DNA of 15,881 bases, from the NCBI GenBank assembly GCA_023230905.1, contig JALNWL010000037.1:1-15881 (forward strand), in the 5' to 3' direction. Origin of the DNA: Syntrophales bacterium. GTDB lineage: Bacteria > Desulfobacterota > Syntrophia > Syntrophales > UBA2251. The notes under the pieces were generated by a model. The model was not told where the DNA came from. It did not search any database and saw only the letters and a list, made by a program, of their open reading frames with translations. The translations under genes were made by a program, and so were the position numbers. Below are positions 1 through 7,423 of the stretch, piece by piece. Numbering within the stretch: the stretch's first letter is position 1; every line of letters begins with the position of its first letter.

Positions 1-1067
1 AAGACGAAGCACGGGTTCCCCTTGTCCGCCGCCACGTCGCAGGCCAGTTCCAGAAACGCCTCGTGTCCCGGCGTCGCGAAGAACCGGGGCGAGAGGTGGA
101 TGACGGGACGGGGGAATGTAAAGGGCTTCCCCGTGGCGTCGCCGGCCCGGAAGACCGCCATCAGGCCGCGGGCAAAACGCTGCGCCTCCGGGGCAAAGGC
201 GTCGCAGGTCCCTCCGGCCGCCTTGCCGCCCGGTCCCACGGCGGGAAGACCGGCCAGGAACGCGGGTGCCTCCCAGGACAGGTGCATGTCCGTATAGATC
301 GACTGCCCCCCGCGGGCCGAGGTCAACTGGGAGAATTCGTAGATGAGCATCTGGGCGAAGTGCTCGACCTCCCCATCCGTCATCCCGGTGAGATAGGGGG
401 CGAAGGAATGGTTCACCCCGAGCCAGCCGATCACGCCGGCGAAGTGCCCCTGCAGGGCGGCGGAAAACCGGACCATATGGGCGAGAAGGACCTCGGGGTG
501 CCGGGCCGGCCGGGCCGCGTTCAGGGCGTGGGGAAGCTGAAGCCCGAAGGCCTTCAGGTATTCGAGCGTCTGGCAGGCGCTGTACGGCCGGTCGACGGCG
601 CCCAGACCGTGCAGGTGAAAATCGCCGGCGATATGGGCGTCGGCCACCCCGCGGGAGAAGACGTGGTGGAGGGCGTATTCCCGCTTGATCCCCTCGGCGA
701 GGATCAGGTTCGTCCCCTCCGGCCCGTGCGGGACATTGGCGTTCTCCCGGTTCGGGTGCAGGATGAGCTGCTCCACGTCGTACAGGGGAAAACCGAGGCG
801 GGCGTGCATCCGCCGGGCCTGCTCCAGCCCCCGCTCCACGAGTTTCGCGTCGACGAGTTCGCGGATGAGCGACGTGGTGAGCACGGCGATGCCCGAGGCG
901 ACGATCTGCCTCTCGACCTCCCGGCTGATCTCCTCCGCAACGCCGGCCTCGCTTCCCGTCTCGCGGATGAGGGCCTCGACGATCCGGCGGCGGTCCCACC
1001 GGGCGATTTCCTCGCCAGAGGTCCGGACAAACAGGGTGATGTCGGTGGTTTCCTCGGGGAGTATCAT
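1..1067 (-). CDS. nrdD: Anaerobic (class III) ribonucleoside-triphosphate reductase, N-terminal part
   Basis: Partial gene: 355 codons are visible and the C-terminus, with the expected glycyl-radical site, lies beyond the left edge. NrdD makes deoxyribonucleotides from ribonucleoside triphosphates without oxygen and needs the activase NrdG, which is not in this window. Seen: an ATP-cone-like allosteric region at about residues 10-100 (VRTSGEEIARWDRRRIVEAL, ending PLYDVEQLI), then the catalytic-domain signatures HIAGDFHLHGLG (145-156), PYSAC (161-165), GVNHSFAPYL (217-226), ARGGQSIYTD (251-260) and AVGPGG (276-281). These match the Thermotoga/archaeal-like branch of NrdD as I recall it. The ATG overlaps the stop of the upstream HD gene as TGATG, which fixes the start and implies translational coupling. 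The identification is firm; the exact subclass is less so. Confidence 0.93.
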   Translation of the reverse strand, partial: MILPEETTDITLFVRTSGEEIARWDRRRIVEALIRETGSEAGVAEEISREVERQIVASGIAVLTTSLIRELVDAKLVERGLEQARRMHARLGFPLYDVEQLILHPNRENANVPHGPEGTNLILAEGIKREYALHHVFSRGVADAHIAGDFHLHGLGAVDRPYSACQTLEYLKAFGLQLPHALNAARPARHPEVLLAHMVRFSAALQGHFAGVIGWLGVNHSFAPYLTGMTDGEVEHFAQMLIYEFSQLTSARGGQSIYTDMHLSWEAPAFLAGLPAVGPGGKAAGGTCDAFAPEAQRFARGLMAVFRAGDATGKPFTFPRPVIHLSPRFFATPGHEAFLELACDVAADKGNPCFV

Positions 1068-2485
1068 CAGAGATTCGTCGTCGCCGCCCCTTCGATCGCG
1101 TTGAGGGCCGCTTCCGCCGCCGCCGTCAGGAGGTCGTCATGGTCGTGATCCAGGGCGAAGACCCGGAAGTGGACGACCCGGGCGGGAATGAACCGGTAGA
1201 GCTCCTGCAGGGGCTCCGGGGAGGTCCGGCCGGTCGACGGGTTGAAGATGTTGATCCGTTTCCCCGTTTCCGCCATGGGGTTGAGCGGCCGGGGGTCCTG
1301 GGTCGCCAGATCCACCCGGAAGGCGAGCTTCTTGACCGAGGCGGGCAGGAACTCCCGAATCCGCTGCTCGTAGTCCGTCCCGGGGATAAACCGGGTGCCG
1401 CGCTGGATCTGGTCCACGGAGATCTCCGTCGAAAAGGCCATCTTCCACTTCACCCGCCGCCGGTGGAGTTTCCGCCACTCCCGGCCCAGCCACCGCCGCC
1501 GCGCGTCCTTTGCCTCCGGCCACCGGCCGACCTCCTGGAACAGCGTCCATTCGTCGAGCCCCAGGTAGGCTTCCAGGTGCACCAGCGGATTGAGCGGAGA
1601 GAGAAGATCCATCGTCTCCCGGAAGATCTCCTGGAGGTGCAGGTCCAGGGCCCGGGTGGTCCGGTGGAAATAGACGTTGGCGTAAAGATTAAGGCGTGCA
1701 TTCAAAAAGCGGCTGAGGGCGGAGACACCGGCCTGGTGGAGGGTCAGCCCCTCCCGGCTGAAGAAGGTGTAGAATTTGAGCCGCGCGATATCCACCATGT
1801 CCAGGGAGTATCCCGTCATATAGGCATCCCGCTGAACGTAGTCCAGGTTGTCCACCGTGTAGGTGCCGGAGAACAGCTGCCTCAGGAGCGTGAGCCACTC
1901 GGGGGCCCGGCCGTCCCGGCCATCCGGCATGCGGATGAGGAAGGCCACTTGGGCCGGGTCCAGGACCTCCCGCGCCGCCAGAGTTCCGGTGGGACTCCGG
2001 CGCAGTCCGCGGATCAGGCGGGCGAGCTTGCGGGTGATGATCGCCTGTCCCAGGTCCTCGTGCGTTAGGCTGAAGGCGTTCAAAAAATGGTCGTCGAAGA
2101 AGTGCCCGTAGGGACCGTGGCCGACATCGTGCAAAAGCCCGGCGACGCGAAGCAGTTCTTCCACGTAGGGCGCCGACGGCAGGTTGGGGCAGACCTCCCG
2201 CAGGCTCGGGTAGAGAAAGCGGCCGAATTCCCCGGCCAGGTGCATCGTCCCCAGGGAGTGCTGGAACCGGGTGTGTTCGGCCGACGGATACACCCATCGA
2301 GCGCTCTGGAGCTGATAGATGCGGCGGAGGCGCTGGACCCAGGGGGAATCGATCAGGTCCTTTTCGGTCTTCTCGCCCCCGCCGTCCTCCGCGGGCACCG
2401 TAAAGACCGCGTACTGGTGGATCGGGTCGGCAATGAGCGCTATCCCTTTGTATATCCTTGGATATTCGCTTCCCTTGGACTTCAT
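1067..2485 (-). CDS. SAMHD1-like HD-domain phosphohydrolase (COG1078 type)
   Basis: 472 residues from the ATG at 2485. HD-superfamily metal-dependent phosphohydrolase resembling SAMHD1 and bacterial dNTP triphosphohydrolases, which cut dNTPs to deoxynucleoside plus triphosphate. Seen: LIDSPWVQRLRRIYQLQ (about 44-60), then SAEHTRFQHSLG with metal ligand H76, LLHDVGHGPYGHFFDD with H119/D120, and VDNLDYVQRDAYMTGY with D212. These align by motif with SAMHD1 H167, H206/D207 and D311. A longer reading starts at a TTG at 2527 and adds 14 residues; I prefer the ATG because the conserved part begins just after it, although neither start has a strong Shine-Dalgarno. The 3' end overlaps nrdD by one base, which supports a role in dNTP balance. 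Substrate is inferred: other COG1078 members are poorly characterised and a different nucleotide could be the target. Confidence 0.88.
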   Translation of the reverse strand: MKSKGSEYPRIYKGIALIADPIHQYAVFTVPAEDGGGEKTEKDLIDSPWVQRLRRIYQLQSARWVYPSAEHTRFQHSLGTMHLAGEFGRFLYPSLREVCPNLPSAPYVEELLRVAGLLHDVGHGPYGHFFDDHFLNAFSLTHEDLGQAIITRKLARLIRGLRRSPTGTLAAREVLDPAQVAFLIRMPDGRDGRAPEWLTLLRQLFSGTYTVDNLDYVQRDAYMTGYSLDMVDIARLKFYTFFSREGLTLHQAGVSALSRFLNARLNLYANVYFHRTTRALDLHLQEIFRETMDLLSPLNPLVHLEAYLGLDEWTLFQEVGRWPEAKDARRRWLGREWRKLHRRRVKWKMAFSTEISVDQIQRGTRFIPGTDYEQRIREFLPASVKKLAFRVDLATQDPRPLNPMAETGKRINIFNPSTGRTSPEPLQELYRFIPARVVHFRVFALDHDHDDLLTAAAEAALNAIEGAATTNL

Positions 2486-2627
2486 GGCGTCATCTGTACA
2501 ACAAACCCGGGGAAAGATCAAATACAAACCTGGATCGAATCAGACCAAAGCCGAACGAAGCTTCCCGTCGCTATACCCTCCCCGGGGCGGCCGGCGCCCC
2601 CGTCCCGGGCACATCCGTCGTTTGCGC

Positions 2628-2656
2628 TTGACATCGCCGATCCCCTCTCTTATATT
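2628..2656 (+). promoter_or_regulatory. Sigma-70 promoter for the SPFH/zinc-ribbon gene
   Basis: TTGACA (2628-2633), a 17-bp spacer and TATATT (2651-2656): a perfect -35 box, ideal spacing and one mismatch in the -10 box. The transcript should begin near 2663, about 60 nt before the ATG at 2723. It lies in the 237-bp gap between the divergent HD and SPFH genes. No equally good promoter was seen for the HD gene on the opposite strand. Confidence 0.8.
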
Positions 2657-2722
2657 CGGGCCGTCGTCGAATCCCGGTCGCGCAACTTACCGAGCCGTAA
2701 CAACCGTTGACAGGATGGGGTC

Positions 2723-3841
2723 ATGGGAACGGACAATGTCGTCTTTCTGGAAGTCCTGGAGTGGTTTGACGAATCGGGGAAAGAGCTGGTTCACCGGCTC
2801 CCGGAGCAGGGCTCCGGAGAGATCAAGTGGGGCGCGCAGCTCACGGTCCGCGACAGCCAGGCGGCCGTCTTCTTCTATCAGGGCAAGGCCTACGACGCCA
2901 TCGGCCCCGGCCGCCACACCCTGAAGACCGCGAACATCCCGATCCTTACGAAGGTGCTCAGCATCCCCTGGGCCATGACGAGCCCGCTCCGGGCCGAGGT
3001 CTACCTCGTCAATATGAAGGTCTTCCCCAACCTGACCTGGGGAACGCGCGACCCGGTCGCCTTCCGGGACCGGGAGTTGGGCCTGATCCGTCTGCGGGCC
3101 TTCGGCGTCTTCAACCTGCGGGTCCTGGACCCCGTCCTGCTGATCAACAGCCTCGTCGGCACGCAGGGGGTCTACACACAGTCCGACATCGAGGAGTACC
3201 TGAACCGCGTGATCGTGGCCCGCTTCAACGACTTCATGGGGGAGCGCCTCGACACGATCTTCGATCTGCCCGCCCGGTACAACGAGCTCGCCGGCGACCT
3301 CTCCGGGCTCCTCCAGGAGGACTTCCGGCGCTTCGGACTGGGGCTTGCGGACCTCTATATCAATTCCATCACCCCGCCGCCGGAGGTCCAGAAGGCCATC
3401 GACGACAAGAGCAGGCTCGGCATCTTCGACGACCTGAACAAGCTTCTCAAGATGAAGGCGGCCATGGCCATGGAGAACGCCTCGCAGACACAGGGTGAGG
3501 CGGGCGCCGGTCTCGGCATGGGGATGGGGTTCATGATGCCCGCCATGTTCGCCGACGCCTTCAAAACCGCGGGGGGCACGCCGTCCGCCGCGCCGGGAAC
3601 GGCGCCCTGCCCGCGCTGCGGTCAGTCCGTCCCCGCCGGGGCGCGCTTCTGCCCCTCCTGCGGCCGGCCCGTTCCCGCTACCCACACGTGCACCGGCTGC
3701 GGCGCCGATCTTCCCGCCGACGCCCGCTTCTGCCCCCGGTGCGGACAGGCCGCGTCCTCGGAAACCCCCAAATGCCACCAGTGCGGGGCGGAAACCCCGG
3801 CCGGGGCCAAGTTCTGCTCCCGGTGCGGGAAACCGGTCTGA
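2723..3841 (+). CDS. SPFH-domain protein with three C-terminal zinc ribbons (YdjI-like)
   Basis: 372 residues. Residues about 20-235 form an SPFH/band-7-type domain of the YdjI / 'virion core protein' group, with IKWGAQLTVRDSQAAVFFYQ, GPGRHTL, an RAFGVFNLRVLDP strand and the closing motif LYINSITPPPEVQKAIDDKS. A short helical, Met/Gly-rich linker (240-290) follows, then three zinc ribbons: C296/C299/C310/C313, C323/C326/C337/C340 and C351/C354/C365/C368. There is no N-terminal signal or membrane helix, so it is probably cytoplasmic or peripherally membrane-bound and oligomeric. In Bacillus, YdjI-type proteins work with membrane-stress proteins; a similar scaffold role here is only inference. 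AGGATGGGG precedes the ATG. The gene stands alone behind a near-consensus promoter, suggesting substantial expression. Confidence 0.85.
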   Translation: MGTDNVVFLEVLEWFDESGKELVHRLPEQGSGEIKWGAQLTVRDSQAAVFFYQGKAYDAIGPGRHTLKTANIPILTKVLSIPWAMTSPLRAEVYLVNMKVFPNLTWGTRDPVAFRDRELGLIRLRAFGVFNLRVLDPVLLINSLVGTQGVYTQSDIEEYLNRVIVARFNDFMGERLDTIFDLPARYNELAGDLSGLLQEDFRRFGLGLADLYINSITPPPEVQKAIDDKSRLGIFDDLNKLLKMKAAMAMENASQTQGEAGAGLGMGMGFMMPAMFADAFKTAGGTPSAAPGTAPCPRCGQSVPAGARFCPSCGRPVPATHTCTGCGADLPADARFCPRCGQAASSETPKCHQCGAETPAGAKFCSRCGKPV

Positions 3842-4054
3842 ACCGTCCACCCGATTCCCGGCGGCACGGGACCCGTCCCGATGTCCGGAAAACTCCCGAG
3901 CCTCCACCCGACGTACGGGCGGTCCCGGCTTATCCCCTGCGAACCCCCTGCCGGGGCCCCGACTATCCCACCTTTGCACGGCGGGTTCCAGTTGACGAGA
4001 AGGCGGCCATTTCGTTCCGGCAAGACAGCGCATCGAACTGAAGGAGGGCAAGCG

Positions 4055-5557
4055 ATGGAAACGTTCAGCGACTACGATCGGTACGACGGACTGGGGCTCG
4101 CGGAATTGATCCGGAAGGGCGAGGTGAGCGCGCGGGAGGTCTGCGAAGCGGCGATCCTGCGGATCGAGACCTTAAATCCCGCGCTCAACGCCGTCATCCA
4201 GCCGATGTTCGACCTGGGGCGCCGGGCCGTCGAGACGGGGCTGCCCGACGGACCGTTTCGCGGCGTCCCCTACCTGTTGAAGGACCTGGTGGCCGCCTAC
4301 GCCGGTGTGCCGCTCACCGCGGGGAGCCGCGCCCGACGGGATTTCATCCCTGACCGGGACAGCGAACTCGTCCGGCGCTTCAAGCAGGCGGGGCTCGTCA
4401 TCCTCGGCAAAACCAACTGTCCGGAGTTCGGCCTGCTCGCCGTCACGGAGCCGGAACTGCACGGCCCCACCCGGAACCCCTGGGACACCGGGCGCACACC
4501 CGGCGGCTCCAGCGGGGGTTCGGCCTCCGCGGTCGCCGCGGGCATGACCCCCCTGGCCTCGGGCGGCGACGGGGGCGGATCGCTCCGCATCCCCGCCTCG
4601 CACTGCGGCCTGTTCGGGCTCAAACCTACCCGGGGGCGGAACCCGACCGGCCCTCTCTACGGCACCCTTTGGCAGGGCGCCGTCGTCGAGCATGCCATCA
4701 CGCGCTCCGTCCGGGACAGCGCCGCCCTGCTCGATGCCACCTGCGGCGCCGATGCAGGCGCCCCTTACGTCATCCCGCCGCCCAAACGGCCTTACCTCGA
4801 GGAGGTGAGCAGAGAACCGGGGAAACTGAAAATCGCTTTCAACACCCGTTCCCCCATCGGCACGGAGGTCCATCCCGAATGTGTCCGGGCGGTCGAGGAG
4901 GCGGCCCGCCTGCTCGAAGACCTGGGACACGCCGTCGAGGCGGCCCAGCCCGACCTGAACGGCGAGGCCCTGGCGAAAAGCTATCTAACCATGTACTTTG
5001 GCGAGATGGCCGCCGACATCCAGGAGCTTGCGTCCATCCTGGACCGAAAAGCCACCCGCCGCGACGTGGAGTCCCTGACCTGGACCCTGGGATTGATGGG
5101 CCGTACCTTCTCCGCGGGCCATTTCGTCCGATCCTTGCGCGAATGGGACATCGCCGCGCGTCAGATGGGCCGCTTCCACGAAACCTACGACCTGTACCTG
5201 ACGCCGACCGTCGCCTTTCCCCCCGTCCGGATCGGGGAACTGGCCCCCAAGCCGGCCGAACGCACCGCCATGAACGTCATCAACGCCCTGGGTCTGGGAA
5301 AATTACTGCAATTGTCCGGCATCACGGACAAGCTGGCGATCGAAAGCCTGTCGAAAACCCCCTTCACCCAGCTCGCGAATTTCACCGGCCTGCCGGCCAT
5401 GTCCGTGCCGCTGCACTGGACGGCCGACGACCTGCCCTGCGGCGTCCAGTTCATCGGGCGCTTCGGGGACGAGGCCGCCCTCTTCCGACTGGCCGCCCAG
5501 CTCGAAGCGGCCAGGCCCTGGTTCAACCGCCGCCCGCCGAAGGCGAGACCCGCCTGA
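4055..5557 (+). CDS. Amidase-signature hydrolase, NylA-like
   Basis: 500 residues. Amidase signature family enzyme that hydrolyses a C-N amide bond through a Ser-cisSer-Lys triad. Seen: K76 in PYLLKDL, cis-Ser S152 in TPGGSSGGS and nucleophile S176 in GGDGGGSLRIPAS, followed by GLFGLKPTRGR. The spacing K-76-S-24-S is close to NylA (K72, S150, S174). The N-terminal YDGLGLAELIRKGEVSA and the WQGAVVEHAITRSVRDSAALLDAT segment are typical of the subgroup often labelled 6-aminohexanoate cyclic dimer hydrolase. Members act on varied cyclic or linear amides, so the natural substrate is unknown. It is unlikely to be GatA, since no gatB or gatC is adjacent. The reading frame is open back to 3881, but AAGGAGGG at 4041-4048 puts the start at 4055. 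The 213-bp gap from the SPFH gene shows no clear promoter. Confidence 0.88.
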   Translation: METFSDYDRYDGLGLAELIRKGEVSAREVCEAAILRIETLNPALNAVIQPMFDLGRRAVETGLPDGPFRGVPYLLKDLVAAYAGVPLTAGSRARRDFIPDRDSELVRRFKQAGLVILGKTNCPEFGLLAVTEPELHGPTRNPWDTGRTPGGSSGGSASAVAAGMTPLASGGDGGGSLRIPASHCGLFGLKPTRGRNPTGPLYGTLWQGAVVEHAITRSVRDSAALLDATCGADAGAPYVIPPPKRPYLEEVSREPGKLKIAFNTRSPIGTEVHPECVRAVEEAARLLEDLGHAVEAAQPDLNGEALAKSYLTMYFGEMAADIQELASILDRKATRRDVESLTWTLGLMGRTFSAGHFVRSLREWDIAARQMGRFHETYDLYLTPTVAFPPVRIGELAPKPAERTAMNVINALGLGKLLQLSGITDKLAIESLSKTPFTQLANFTGLPAMSVPLHWTADDLPCGVQFIGRFGDEAALFRLAAQLEAARPWFNRRPPKARPA

Positions 5558-5590
5558 GCGCCCGCCGGCGTCCCGACCCCAAGAAAGACA

Positions 5591-5624
5591 AAGGCCCCGC
5601 AGCCGATATCGGCTGCGGGGCCTT
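5591..5624. terminator. Bidirectional rho-independent terminator (34-bp perfect palindrome)
   Basis: AAGGCCCCGCAGCCGAT (5591-5607) is followed directly by its exact reverse complement (5608-5624). As RNA it forms a stem of about 14 bp closed by a small GAUAUC loop. T-rich sequence follows on both strands (CCTGTTTC on plus; TGTCTTTCTTGG on minus). It sits between the convergent amidase and ompA-like genes and can end both transcripts. Confidence 0.9.
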
Positions 5625-5659
5625 CCTGTTTCAACGCCTGTTATCGGTTGACAGGCTGG

Positions 5660-7177
5660 TTATTTATCCGTCGACTCGATGATCGCCTCGACCCGGCGGT
5701 TCTTCTGCCGCCCGTCCCTCGTGGCATTGCTCTCAATCGGCATCTCTTCTCCATAACCGACGGCGGTCAGGCGGGAAGCGTCGATCCCGAACTTCTCGAT
5801 CAGGCATTTCCGGACGCTGTCGGCGCGGGCCTGAGACAGCTTCTTGTTGAACGACGCATTCCCCACGCTATCCGTATGGCCCTCGATGGTGGCCTTCGAA
5901 TGGGGATACTCTTTCATGAAATCGGCCACGCTCTTGACCTCGTTGTAGTACTTCTTCTTGACGACGGCCTTCGCCGTGTCGAACTCCACCAGCAGGGAAA
6001 CGGCCTCCTTCTCCTTGGCCATCTTCTTGACGACCGCCTCGGCCTTGGCCTCCTGCTTCTGCTCCACGAGCACGGGGCATCCATCCTTCTCGACCTTCAC
6101 GCCCTTCTCGGTATTGGGGCACTTGTCGAGGTAATCCGCCACGCCGTCCCCGTCGCTGTCGAGCGGGCAGCCGTCCTTGTCCACCTTCACGCCCTTCGGC
6201 GTATTCGGGCATTTATCCAGATAATCGGCCACACCGTCCTTGTCGGAATCCAGCGGGCAGCCCTTCCGATCCACCGTCGCTCCAACCGGCGTATTCGGGC
6301 ACTGATCGTTGGCATCGGCCACGCCGTCCTTGTCGGCATCCAGCGGGCAGCCGTCCTTGTCAACCACGACGCCCGAAAGGGTGTTGGGGCACAGATCACG
6401 GTCATCCGTCACGCCGTCCTTGTCGGAATCCAGCGGGCAGCCGTCCTTGTCCACCTTCACGCCGGCCGGTGTTCCCGGGCACTTGTCCAGATAATCGGCC
6501 ACACCGTCCTTATCGCTGTCCAGCGGGCAGCCGACCGCGTCCACCTTCGCGCGCGAAGGCGTGTTGGGACATTCGTCCGCGCTGTCGATCACGCCGTCCC
6601 CGTCCGCGTCCGAAACCACCGCCTCGGCGCGGGCCGCCGGCGCCGCCCCACCCCCGAAGAGATAGGTCAGGCCGAGCGTGTACTCCAGGTTGTTGTAAAC
6701 GTCATTGAACGGGATCACATGCCTCACGTCCGCGCGCAGCGCCAGGCTGTCGGTGAAGAAGAATTTCAATCCGACGCCGTAAGCCGCGGCGAGGTAATTG
6801 CGGTCCCCCCGGTCCGTGTCGTCGAACCGCAGGGATCGTCCGCCCGCGCCCACGGCCACGAACGGCACGAATCGGCTGTCCGGCATGAAGTGGTACAGGG
6901 CCTCCAGGCGGTAGCCGTAAAGATCGACATCCTCGTCCGTCAGGTTGTACTCGGAATCGCCGTAATTGAGCACGCCTTCCAGGGCCAGATTGTTCGTCAG
7001 GTTGTAACCGAACCGCAGGCCGCCGATGAGACTGTCTTCAAGGTCTTCATTCCCCTCGAAGGTATAGCCGCCGACAAAGGGCGTGACCGAGAAGCTCTTC
7101 CCCCTTTCGGCGCCGGCCGACGCCGCCAAGAACAGGGCGGCTACGGCGCACAACAAGATAAACATGATCTTTTTCAT
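5660..7177 (-). CDS. OmpA-family outer membrane protein with six TSP3 repeats
   Basis: 505 residues. A signal peptide (about 1-23, cleavage near SAGA-ER) is followed by an eight-strand beta-barrel-like domain (about 27-175, ending LGLTYLFG), six thrombospondin type-3 repeats of 30 residues (190-369), a Lys/Glu/Ala-rich linker (about 370-392) and an OmpA C-terminal peptidoglycan-binding domain (about 393-503). The binding pair is present: D436 in EGHTDSVG and R451 in LSQARADSV, 15 residues apart as in E. coli OmpA D271/R286. It should anchor the outer membrane to peptidoglycan, with the Asp-rich repeats binding calcium across the periplasm, like OprF-type proteins. GGAAGGAGG precedes the ATG. 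The gene has its own promoter and CRP-like operators, and ends at a shared terminator. Confidence 0.93.
   Translation of the reverse strand: MKKIMFILLCAVAALFLAASAGAERGKSFSVTPFVGGYTFEGNEDLEDSLIGGLRFGYNLTNNLALEGVLNYGDSEYNLTDEDVDLYGYRLEALYHFMPDSRFVPFVAVGAGGRSLRFDDTDRGDRNYLAAAYGVGLKFFFTDSLALRADVRHVIPFNDVYNNLEYTLGLTYLFGGGAAPAARAEAVVSDADGDGVIDSADECPNTPSRAKVDAVGCPLDSDKDGVADYLDKCPGTPAGVKVDKDGCPLDSDKDGVTDDRDLCPNTLSGVVVDKDGCPLDADKDGVADANDQCPNTPVGATVDRKGCPLDSDKDGVADYLDKCPNTPKGVKVDKDGCPLDSDGDGVADYLDKCPNTEKGVKVEKDGCPVLVEQKQEAKAEAVVKKMAKEKEAVSLLVEFDTAKAVVKKKYYNEVKSVADFMKEYPHSKATIEGHTDSVGNASFNKKLSQARADSVRKCLIEKFGIDASRLTAVGYGEEMPIESNATRDGRQKNRRVEAIIESTDK
6071..6610 (-). repeat. Six tandem 90-bp repeats encoding TSP3 (calcium-binding) units
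   Basis: Each unit encodes about D-S-D-K-D-G-V-A-D-Y-L-D-K-C-P-N-T-P then GVKVDKDGCPL, 30 residues. The six units are at residues 190-219, 220-249, 250-279, 280-309, 310-339 and 340-369. Units 2 and 5 differ at only two residues. The regular Asp pattern and two Cys per unit are the TSP3 signature. The near-identity at DNA level makes copy-number change by slippage or recombination possible. Confidence 0.93.
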
Positions 7178-7221
7178 CTATGACTCCTCCTTCCTGAATT
7201 CTTTCATTAAAATTTTTGCAC

Positions 7222-7248
7222 GGGGGATGAACCCGCTCCAGATCCCCC
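7222..7248 (-). promoter_or_regulatory. Hairpin in the 5' leader of the ompA-like mRNA
   Basis: On the transcript, GGGGGAT (7248-7242) pairs with ATCCCCC (7228-7222), a perfect 7-bp GC-rich stem with a 13-nt loop. It lies 45 nt upstream of the start codon in a leader of about 109 nt, followed by an AAAAATTTT tract. It could stabilise the message, as the 5' stem-loops of E. coli ompA do, or act as a weak attenuator. The role is inferred from position. Confidence 0.55.
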
Positions 7249-7292
7249 ACCGTTCTGCATGACAGGATGGTATGTCTTATAGAATATCGTGT

Positions 7293-7321
7293 TTCATAGG
7301 ATCCCTCACGCACGGTGTCAA
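7293..7321 (-). promoter_or_regulatory. Sigma-70 promoter for the ompA-like gene
   Basis: On the minus strand, TTGACA (7321-7316), a 17-bp spacer and TATGAA (7298-7293). The -35 box is perfect and the -10 box matches 4 of 6. Transcription should start near 7286, giving a leader of about 109 nt. It separates ompA expression from mscL upstream. Confidence 0.72.
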
Positions 7322-7337
7322 GGATCATTTGCCGTTA

Positions 7338-7353
7338 TGTGAAAACCATCACA
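7338..7353. promoter_or_regulatory. CRP-type operator, proximal site
   Basis: TGTGA-AAACCA-TCACA: both half-sites match the E. coli CRP core TGTGA-N6-TCACA exactly. Its centre (7345.5) falls about 59-60 bp upstream of the inferred ompA transcription start, close to the class I activator position of -61.5. The regulator is inferred: a CRP/FNR-superfamily protein, not necessarily cAMP-dependent. Confidence 0.65.
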
Positions 7354-7360
7354 AACCGTC

Positions 7361-7376
7361 CGTGACCGCGGTCACA
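7361..7376. promoter_or_regulatory. CRP-type operator, distal site
   Basis: CGTGA-CCGCGG-TCACA has one mismatch to TGTGA-N6-TCACA and contains a perfect 14-bp palindrome (7362-7375). Its centre is 23 bp upstream of the proximal site, about two helical turns, so two dimers could bind the same face of the DNA. Confidence 0.58.
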
Positions 7377-7423
7377 GATAACCGGCATCCCTTACGCGGG
7401 CGCCGCCGCGCTTGCCGGATCGT

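Noticed and set aside
63..1148. Long plus-strand open frame of 361 codons
   Set aside because: It lies antisense to nrdD, whose minus-strand translation has clear family motifs. Long antisense frames are expected at this GC content.
1139..2068. Plus-strand open frame of 309 codons
   Set aside because: It is antisense to the HD phosphohydrolase and has no family signature or ribosome site.
3850..3890. Short inverted repeat CGGGA/TCCCG after the SPFH gene
   Set aside because: The stem is only 5 bp and no T run follows, so it is not a convincing terminator.
4172..4930. Minus-strand open frame of 252 codons
   Set aside because: It is antisense to the amidase, whose catalytic triad and ribosome site are clear.
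6071..6610. CRISPR-like regular repeats
   Set aside because: The repeats are 90 bp, contiguous and in frame within a coding gene, with no unique spacers.
5648..7183. Plus-strand open frame of 511 codons with a repeated Ile/Val/His-rich pattern
   Set aside because: It is the mirror of the OmpA/TSP3 gene. Its repeats are the complement of the 90-bp repeats, and the minus strand has the signal peptide, OmpA domain and ribosome site.
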